Positions 55,785 to 64,000 of a stretch of DNA of 64,000 nt are shown here, one piece after another. Each line of letters opens with the position of its first letter. Position 1 is the stretch's first letter. The notes under the pieces are model-generated. The model was not told the origin of the DNA and made no database searches. It saw nothing but the letters and a program-made list of their open reading frames with translations. The translations under genes and the position numbers were made by a program. The DNA is from Lichtheimia corymbifera B2541 (Eukaryota > Mucoromycota > Mucoromycetes > Mucorales > Lichtheimiaceae): the NCBI GenBank assembly GCA_000697475.1, contig JNEU01001090.1, positions 186,001-250,000 on the forward strand, in the 5' to 3' direction.

Positions 55785-58700
55785 ATGCAAGACGATTCAC
55801 GCACTGATCTGGTGGGACTATTGACGGGACCGAACCAAAGTGTGTCCGAAGACACCATCGCCAACTTTTTATCCAGTCGATACAAGCGCAATCAAGTGTA
55901 TACCCGGGCCGGTCATTCAAATTTAATTGTCATCAACCCCTACCAACCTTTGGAGGCTGTGAATGATGCGACTCTGCAAACGTATGCCGATGTCGGTTAC
56001 AGAGATGTTTCTGAAAACAAGCCTATGCTTCAACCGCATGTCTACGACTTGGCTGCTCGTGCCTACTTTCATATGCGTCGTACCGGTGAAGATCAAAGTA
56101 TTGTACTAAGGTAAAGAGAGAGAGAGAGAAAGAATATTTTCTTTGTTCAGGGGGAAGGGAAAACGTAGGGGGAAAAGGGGGGAGGGGAGAGGATTACAGA
56201 GGGAATAGCGGGGTTGGGATATATATATATATATATATATATGTATATCTTGACATTTGTAGGTGAATGGATGGGTCGAGGCACATGGAGTGGGGAGAAA
56301 AGGGATATCACCCGATTAAGCAAGTGATTAAATAATACAAACACACAATAGTGGTATCACTGGTTCTGGCAAGAGCACAACAAGAGAGCATTTGGTGGAT
56401 CAGTTGACATTGTTGTCGACACACAGCAAAAAGGAAAACAAGCTACAGCAACAGATTCGTAATGCGGGAGTGATTTTGGAAGCATTTGGCCATGCAAGGA
56501 CGACACAAACCCGCAGTGCATCCAAATTTGGCATGTTTCAAGAATTACAATTCAGTGAACGTGGTCGTATCCTCGGTGCAAAGACGCTGACGTACGCATT
56601 CGACAAGGCTCGGTTAACCAAAGTGCCACTCAACGAACGAACCTATCACGTGTTCTATGCGCTCTTAGCTGGCACCACCGTCGATGAAAAGAACGCCCTT
56701 CACATCAACTTTGGCTTTGACTATTTCCATTATCTGAATCAATCTCGATGTATCACGGTGGCGGATCGTAATGATGATATTGCTTTTGGCGATTTGAAGA
56801 GTGCTCTCAAGGTATGCGGATTCAAGGCCAAGACGGTGACACAGATCTTTCAACTACTGGCCGCCATTTTACATTTGGGCAATCTCGAATTCCAAGATAC
56901 ACGCGGTGGTGAAGTCGCTGAGGAAACTTGTGCTGTCAAGAATGAAAAGGTGCTCGAGATTGTATCAGCCATGTTGGGTGTATCACCTAGCAAATTGGAA
57001 ACGGCACTCACTTACAAGTTGCGTTTGATTCGGAATGAGCTTTGTACCGCTTTCATGAATGCCCAAGGTGCCACAGAACAACGCGATTCACTAGCACAGG
57101 CGCTGTACCACGTTCTCTTTTTGTGGATTGTCGAATCTATCAACACAAAGATCTGCTACAGCGACGGTGACCCAGCCAACTTTATTGGCATTCTCGACCA
57201 ATTCGGTTTCCAGAACTTTAAAGAGAATGGCTTTGAAGAGTTTTCCGCCAACTTTGCCAATGAACGTATTCACCAATTCCTTATCTACCAACGCTTCAAC
57301 GATGATGCCAGCCTCAATGCTCTTATGGTACGCGATAATGTACCCTTGCCACGTATTCTTACAATGGACAATGCCGGCTGTCTTGATTTGCTCGTTGGCA
57401 AGGAACGTGATACTACATCCACCAAGGTGGTTCAAAAATCAGCAGCATTAGGTCTTGGTGGTGTGGTGGGTCTTATGGATCGCGATTGTGCACGTTATCA
57501 AACAGGAGCAACCGATGCTACCGATGCCAACATGCTCGCCAACCTTCAACGTCAATTCTCTGGTCATTCATCTTTCAGCAAGAGCACACAGACTTACTCG
57601 TTTGGTATCAACCACTTTTCAGGCACCGTGCATTACACTGTCGATGGATTTGTGGAAAAGAATCTCAACACATTATCACCTGATTTCGTCACCTTGTTAC
57701 GCGATAACAGCTCCAATGCCTTTGTTGCTACGCTGTTTTCAAGCACTGCCATGGCAACCGAATCTCATCCCAAGGATGGTCGCACAATTGTCAAAGCTCA
57801 ACTTTCCAGCAAACCTACACGTGCACCTTCGATGCGTCGACGTCCCACCAACAAGCGTCGTGGTGCTGCAGCAGCTGCTACAGGTGCACCTGATGAGGCT
57901 GATACCGGTGAGCCTGACCCATCCAAAGAAGCTGAACAGGCCTATCAAGACATGCAAGTGATGACCGTGATGGATCAATTGTATGTGACACTTCGTGACC
58001 TGTGTACCACCATGGCCGATACACGCATCTACAACATTATCCATTTACGACCCAACGACATGCAAACAGCTGACATGGTGGATATGAAGCGACTCAAATC
58101 ACAAGTCCGTGCCTTTTTGTTACCTGATCTTGTACAGCGATCCGGTCTCGAATACGCCAACCACTATGCATTTGCCGAATTCCTTATGCGTTATGATCGA
58201 CTCGTGGTATCGTTACAAATTGATGGATCCAAATCAGAACGCAGCATGGTGGAATCCGTTTGTGCCATTATGAACTGGACCGAGCAACAAGCGTATATTG
58301 GCAATGACAACATCTGGCTAGCCTTTGACGTATGGAAGGAACTCGAGGATAGTTTACGTGCAGCTGAAAAGGAGGAACGTGCTCGCATGAAGGCAGCCAT
58401 GAGTGAAAACAACAATACCGATGTTATGAGTGATGCGCCTGGTGGTGCCATGGATCCACATTTTGATCCTCATTATGAAGAAAGCAACGATCGTCTCTTA
58501 CCACCTGGTGGTGCTTATCTCGATCCACAACACCCACCCGCTCATATGGCACGTGCCTCTGTATTCGATGATAATGGCAGTTATTATGAAAGTGATTTTG
58601 GCATGAAACGTGAAGCCGAAGGCAGTCAATGGGGTGAAGAATCCGAATGGGGCATGAAAGGTCTATCCGAAGGGTAAGTTATTACATCTTTATTAATACG

Positions 58701-61700
58701 ATGAGCGTGATCACTCATTTTTTTTTGTTTTAGATTTGGACCCAATATGGATATGAGCAAAATGATTGAAGATTATTCAGCACCTCAAAACGAGCAAGTG
58801 GAAGAAATGGAAATCTCGGCTGTGCGTGTATGGTGGGTGCGATTCGTATGGGCCATGACATGGTGGATTCCGAGTTTCTTATTGAGAACGGTGGGCAAAA
58901 TGAAGCGACAAGATGTCCAATTGGCATGGCGTGAAAAGTTTACCTTGTGTCTTTTGATTTTCATCTTTTCTGCCATTGTCATTTTTGTCATTGTCGGTCT
59001 CAGTCCCATTCTTTGCCCTGGTACAAAGGAAATGTATTCCAATGCCAACGTACAAAACCACAATACGCCAGACGATATGTATGTCAGCCATCGTGGTGTC
59101 GTCTATGATATTACCAACTTTGCACGCAGCAACCACGGCTCAGCATCTTTACCAGCCACCAGTGATACCATGCAAACACTCGCAGGCCTTGATGTATCAT
59201 GGACCATTCCACCTCCTCTCACAACAGCATGTGCAGGTCTTGTTACATCTCCTACTGTCAGCATTCAGCCTAATCAAACGATTGAACTTGGTCCCTTTGT
59301 GCATTATTCGGGCGATCAGCTTCAGCAGACTTCAATCACGTCCATGAAAGATCAAGATTGGTATTGGAACACATTCTTGCCGCAAATGAAGCTCTACAAA
59401 AAGGGTTCTATTGTGGTGGATATGAACACGATTGCTGACGATTACAAGGGCTGGACCCGTTATGCCATGGCTATCAACAAAAAGGTGTATGACTTGACGG
59501 ATTACTTTACGACGGCTGATCGCTATGCTTCTGGTTCTACTGCTGGTGATTATTCCTTTTTGGATGACGCTGTCGAGGAGATCTTTAAAAAGTTCAGCGG
59601 CACGGACGGCACTGATAACTGGAACAAGTACACTGCAGCCTTATCACAGGATGTGCTTGACGCCAACATGAACTGCCTTAACCAAATGTTTTACATTGGT
59701 GACGTCGACGAGCGTGAATCCATTCGGTGTACCTTTACCAATTATCTCTTGTTGGCCTTTGCCTTGATTATGTGTCTCACCATCTTGGTCAAATTCCTTG
59801 CCGCTTTGCAGTTTGGCAGTGCACCTACGCCTGAAGATCATGACAAGTTTGTCATTTGCCAAGTCCCTTGTTACACCGAAGACGAAGAGTCCTTGAAAAA
59901 GACGATTGATTCCTTGACTGTGATGAACTATGATGACAAGCGCAAGTTGTTGTTTATCATTGCCGATGGTATGGTTATGGGAGGTGGTAACGATCGACCT
60001 ACACCCCGTATTGTATTGGATGTGCTCGGCTATGATACCAAGAATGACCCCGAGCCGCTCATGTTCAAGTCCATTGGTGAAGGCAGCAAGCAACTCAATT
60101 ATGGCAAGGTCTATTCTGGCTTGTACGAATGCGAAGGCCACGTGGTACCCTACATTGTCATTGTCAAGGTCGGCAAAGCATCCGAACGTGCCAAACCAGG
60201 CAACCGTGGTAAACGTGACTCGCAGTTGATTTGCATGAATTTCCTCAACAAGGTCCACTTTGATGGTGAAATGACGCCACTTGAGCTGGAAATGTATCAT
60301 CAAATCAAAAACGTCATTGGTGTCAATCCAAGCTTTTATGAATACGTGCTCATGGTGGATTCAGATACAGAAGTGGATACGAATGCTCTTAATCACCTTA
60401 TTTCGACGATGCTACACGACGGCTCCATCATTGGTCTATGTGGTGAAACGCAGCTTGTCAATGAAGATCGCTCGCTCACTACCATGATTCAAGTCTACGA
60501 ATACTACATTTCTCATCATCTTGCCAAGGCTTTCGAATCACTTTTCGGTTCCGTCACTTGTTTGCCTGGTTGTTTCTGTATGTATCGTATCCGCACGCCC
60601 GTCAAGAATGAGCCCTTGATCAATTCACCCAAGGTGATTGGTGATTACGCTGACAACAATGTTGATACGCTGCACAAAAAGAACTTGTTGCATCTTGGTG
60701 AAGATCGGTACTTGACGACCCTCATGATGAAGCATTTCCCACAATACAAGATGAAGTTTACGCCGCATGCTTTCTGTAAGACCGTTGCACCCGATCGTAT
60801 TCGTGTCTTGGTGTCACAACGTCGTCGTTGGATTAACTCTACCATCCACAATTTGTTTGAGCTTGTCCTCTTGCCCGACTTGTGCGGTTTCTGCTGTTTC
60901 TCGATGCGCTTTGTGGTGTTGATTGATTTGATCGGTACCTTGACACTTCCTGTTTCCGTCGTTTACTTGGTATACTTGATTTACGTGATTGCCGACAAGT
61001 CGCAACCACTTCCCATCTTGTCGTTGGCCATGCTTGCTGGTATGTACGGTTTACAAGCGATCCTGTTTATCCTCAAGCGACAATGGCAACACATTGGTTG
61101 GATGATCTTTTATATCTGCGCCATTCCCATCTTTTCATTTGCATTGCCTATTTATTCCTTCTGGCACTTTGATGACTTTTCATGGGGTAACACGCGTATT
61201 GTGGTGGGCGACAAGAAGCAAAAGAAGATTATTGTCAATGATGATGAAAAGTTTGATGACAAGATGATCCCACTCAAGAAATGGAGCGTCTATGAACAAG
61301 AATTATGGGAAATGGGATCCACTGGTTCTCGCGAAACAGGTGTTACTGGTCACAGTTATCGCAGCTATTATTCGCAAGGTGGTACTCCTATGGGTGGTAT
61401 GCCACCAAACATGATGGGTGGTGCTGGTGGTGCACCCACTGGTACTGGTTCAGTCATCTATGACGGCCGCAGCATGTATGGAGGTGGTTCAGTGATCTAC
61501 GATGGCGGCAACCGAAGTATGTATGGTGGTGGACATAATGGTAGCCAAGACTTTATGGATGGTGGTATGCGACCTGGATCAAGAATGATGCCACCAGGCC
61601 CAGGTTCAGTCATGGGTATGCCAGGATATACAGGATCGGTGATGGGTGCACCAGGATATACAGGATCCATGATGGCACCTCCCATGCCTGGTTATACAGG

Positions 61701-61842
61701 TTCCACGATGATGGCACCTGGTGGGTATGCTGGCTCTGTCATTGGTTCCGAATACGGTGGAGCAGGTCCTCAAGATCATCTCATGGCTCAACATCAACAA
61801 CGTGGAAGCTTTATGCCTCATCAACAGCCCCCATACCAGTAA
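55785..61842 (+). CDS. Class V/VII chitin synthase with N-terminal myosin motor-like domain
   Basis: Integral plasma-membrane enzyme that makes chitin from UDP-N-acetylglucosamine. Model: join(55785..56110, 56352..58673, 58734..61842), 1,918 residues. Motor-like domain (about 1-800): P-loop SGITGSGKSTTREHL split by intron 1; switch I region LEAFGHARTTQTRSASKFG; switch II LDQFGFQNF (Gln for the usual Glu). Then a membrane segment (about 950), a cytochrome-b5-like region (SHRGVVYDITNFARS), another helix (about 1210-1240), and the catalytic GT2 domain. In this, FVICQVPCYTEDEESLKKTI opens the fold; MVDSDTEVD (about 1423), EDRYLTTLMMK (about 1540) and QRRRW (about 1577) are the catalytic motifs. 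Four or five helices follow. The tail is Gly/Met/Ser-rich with repeats such as PGYTGSVMGAPGYTGS; no DEK-C domain is visible. Confidence 0.93.
56219..56242. repeat. AT microsatellite in chitin synthase intron 1
   Basis: About twelve AT units within the 241-base first intron, unusually long for this window. Confidence 0.9.
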
Positions 61843-62028
61843 AAGCTACAACATTGTTCAATTATTCTCCTCCTCCTCCTTCTCTTTTTACATATAGTTC
61901 TCTCTCTTTTTTTATATTCCCTCTTACCCAAAAAATACTTTCATACATCCATCACGCAATCACACACACACACCAACAACGCATTAGTCTTTCTTTTTTT
62001 TGTGATAGTATTAATAGAATTTCTTTGT

Positions 62029-62593
62029 CTATTTCTGCACTTTGAACTTGTCTGGTACAGGATCTTTATCTACACCATCGTCTTCTTGTTCTTCTCCATG
62101 ATCACCTTCTTGCCATTCGGGTCGTTCATGATGCTGTTGTTGTTCTTGTTCTTGATCTGATGCACCGGATGGATGGTCATCACGCCATTGTTTATCAGCT
62201 TGAATTTCCTCAGGGGTCCAACTAGGCAGTTTGCTTTGCATATATTCGGTCAAAGAAATCAATCCATCTCCATCCATATCGAGGTCGTGGAAGGCTCGAT
62301 CAATAATGGTGCGAATGTGTTTGGCTGATGCGTCCACATCACGTTCAAAGCCATACAAGGCCTTAAGGTCATTGTCATCCCACTGTCCATCGCCGTTCCT
62401 GTCATGGAGCTTGAAGAATGTCACCTCATCCGAGATTTGGATCTGATGGGTCTCTGTCATGTGTCTACCCGCGAGCACGTCAGACTACTACCTTATATAA
62501 GCCGATCATAACATCCACTTACTGTTCTTCATAGTTGGCAAATGCCCCAGCCTTGACAGTGGCAACCAATAAACCAGAAGACAGTTTCATCAT
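62029..62593 (-). CDS. Secreted EF-hand protein, nucleobindin/Ssp120-like
   Basis: Model: complement(62029..62464, 62523..62593), 168 residues. Exon 1 encodes MMKLSSGLLVATVKAGAFAN, a signal peptide, and joins in frame to HMTETHQIQISDEVTFFKLH. Two EF-hand loops follow: DRNGDGQWDDNDLKALYGF (D-x-N-x-D-x-x-x-x-x-x-x, last position Asp) and DMDGDGLISLTEYMQ (canonical, ending in Glu). The C terminus is acidic and Gln-rich (DQEQEQQQHH). The layout fits the small secretory-pathway calcium binders related to nucleobindin, such as yeast Ssp120. The frame is also open to a later ATG (62458), but the signal-peptide exon with perfect splice sites argues for the longer form. It converges with the chitin synthase gene, 186 bases between stop codons. 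Confidence 0.8.
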
Positions 62594-62879
62594 ATAAAAG
62601 GGGCGGGAAAGAAGGATACTTTATCGGGCTTACAAGATTTCAGGCTGTGCTCTTGCATATTCGCAGTAATCATTAATTACTCTTCAATCCTTATATGGCG
62701 ACAACATCCACTTGTGTCAAAATGAGTCCCAAGTTTCAAAATTACGCCAGTGAGGTGCTGCCTACCAGTCAAATCTCCTATACCCACACACACCACACCA
62801 TCATTATGGTAGATAATACAACATATAAATAAATCACGTATAGCAAAGGGTGTTATGATCCAACAATGATTGCCAACCA

Positions 62880-63350
62880 TATGGTCTCTTTCTTACTGAA
62901 GAAGCCACTCCCAAATGTGTGTTTTTCTAATATACTCGACGTCCTTGTCAAACATCAAAGCACACTTTGTATACATCCAATAATACTTCCACCACCAAAA
63001 GACTGACAAGACGACGTCGATGGCTATTCTCTGCTGCCAACCAAAAGATACTCTGCTCGGCAACCTTGCGACATACATAGAAAGTGCAATCGTGCGACTT
63101 ACGCTTCATGCACTTACAACTCTTTACTATGGTAAACTGGAAAAGCTTCACACAGGCTATCATAGGCGGACCTGACTATAGCATGTTGTAGGGAAAGGAG
63201 CTGTCCATGCATTCTCCACCAATAGCACAAGTTCCACGTTCACTACTTGTTACACAAAGAAGCCCTTCTGCATCTTTGGTTCTGATATGACCGAGGCGAC
63301 TGGCAATGAACAAAGACCACTTTTTATATATAGCATCGCGCTTACAGCAT
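62880..63350 (-). other. Gene-like fragments, unresolved
   Basis: Two or three stretches read like exons on the minus strand: IASRLGHIRTKDAEGLLCVT followed by SSERGTCAIGGECMDSSFPY (63176-63330), and KCMKRKSHDCTFYVCRKVAE (about 63060-63120), with another frame giving MFDKDVEYIRKTHIWEWLL (about 62900-62960). GT-AG sites exist but I could not join the pieces in one frame. The rest of 62594-64000 contains the foldback repeat at 63375-63663 and otherwise nothing I can support. Confidence 0.25.
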
Positions 63351-63374
63351 AGTAAAAACATAAAGTCAATTATA

Positions 63375-63663
63375 TCTCAAAACTTTACCATGGAGCGTGG
63401 GGGTCTTGAATAGAACAAAGTTGCTCATCGCGGTCGAAAGAATCCTGTGTAGAAGTTTGGCGACCACGGTGGCCATTCCAAGATTTGCCCAATGTCGCCA
63501 CCAGCCAAAGTGGTTCGCGAGGTCGACCTCTTGGCTGGTGGTGACATTGTGAAATTTGGGATTGGCGAGCATGATCGTGGAACTTGCACACAAGGTGCGC
63601 TCGGCCCTGACGAGCAGCTTTGTTCTATTCAAGACCCCCACGCTTCATTGTAAAGTTTAGAGA
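63375..63663. repeat. 288-base foldback (inverted-repeat) element
   Basis: The whole segment is one long imperfect palindrome. The left arm starts AACTTTACCATGGAGCGTGG and its complement closes the right arm (CACGCTTCATTGTAAAGTTT). The centre is CCACCAGCCAAAG ... CTTGGCTGGTGG around about 18 bases. The words TTGAATAGAACAAAG and CTTTGTTCTATTCAA mirror each other exactly. Each arm is related to the tandem unit at 24.1-25.1 kb (CACACAAGGTGC, GCTTCATTGTAA, then ATACAGGCACCTT just outside). It looks like a small non-autonomous foldback transposon, or an inverted pair of the satellite-like unit. No flanking duplication is obvious. Confidence 0.7.
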
Positions 63664-64000
63664 TACAGGCACCTTTATGCTTGTACTATGCTGTAAGCGT
63701 GATGCTATATGACAGGTGGTCTTTGTTGATTGTCAAGTAGCTAGAGCCTAATAGAGCTAAAGAAGCAGAAGGGCGTGTTTATGTAGCACATCTGTTTGGG
63801 GTGAACAGAAAGGACGAATGCATGGTAGTTAATGGGAGATTCAATAACGTCATACATTGGCAGCTAACATGCACTTTTTTCCATTCTCAGCTTTTGCCCA
63901 CTCCACTTGATGGGAATGATGCGCCTACTCCAGTCGAAATTTCCATGATTAAATTGTCGTGATTTGAGCTGATTTGGCTGAGTTACGCTCGAATAAAGAG

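Overview
This is eukaryotic, fungal DNA. Genes are split by many short (about 45-75 base) GT-AG introns. The gene set (UPF2, CPSF3/Ysh1, GINS Psf3, an Nto1/BRPF-type protein, UDP-glucose pyrophosphorylase, a secreted GH37 trehalase, a myosin-motor class V chitin synthase, a hybrid histidine kinase) and the Ser/Gln-rich coding style point to an early-diverging filamentous fungus, most likely Mucoromycota (Mucorales). That placement is inferred from gene content, not from a database match. All multi-exon models were built by hand from splice signals and frame continuity; every complete model sums to a multiple of three.

Layout. 1-6.1 kb: the 5' part of UPF2 (minus, running off the left edge), an aldo-keto reductase, a homeodomain protein and an HD-domain hydrolase. 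6.5-9.3 kb: a repeat segment carrying a HET-like gene. 10.2-18.9 kb: core genes (UGP1, a GT32-like glycosyltransferase, a small unknown gene packed 34 bases behind CPSF3, CPSF3, a VC0807-like membrane protein). 19.3-28.2 kb: an accessory island. It lies between tRNA-Arg(ACG) and tRNA-Asp(GTC), whose 5' ends face inward, and about 0.9 kb inverted repeats start some 65 bases from each tRNA. Inside are an inverted second copy of the HET segment (the gene now broken by TGA), a third copy of its leading repeat, a tandem array and a decayed gene. 28.6-41.9 kb: a GNAT-like membrane protein, PSF3, a 22-exon receptor histidine kinase of about 2,020 residues, a small DUF2462-type protein and trehalase. 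42-45.4 kb: gene-like debris. 45.5-48.5 kb: a Ser-rich protein and a four-helix membrane protein. 50.4-54.7 kb: the NTO1/BRPF-type protein. 55.8-61.8 kb: class V chitin synthase. 62.0-62.6 kb: a secreted EF-hand protein. 62.9-64 kb: gene-like fragments and a 288-base foldback repeat.

The standout is the receptor histidine kinase at 31.4-38.7 kb. From the N terminus it has a signal peptide, two periplasmic-binding-protein-like regions, a Cys-rich juxtamembrane module, one membrane helix, a pseudokinase that looks like the kinase-homology domain of animal receptor guanylyl cyclases, a signalling coiled coil, then HisKA, HATPase and receiver domains. It is laid out like a receptor guanylyl cyclase whose cyclase has been replaced by a two-component output.

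Functional links are loose, as expected in a eukaryote. UGP1, the glycosyltransferase and chitin synthase all bear on cell-wall sugar supply; trehalase and the sugar-binding-like sensor kinase may relate to external carbohydrate; UPF2 and CPSF3 act on mRNA.
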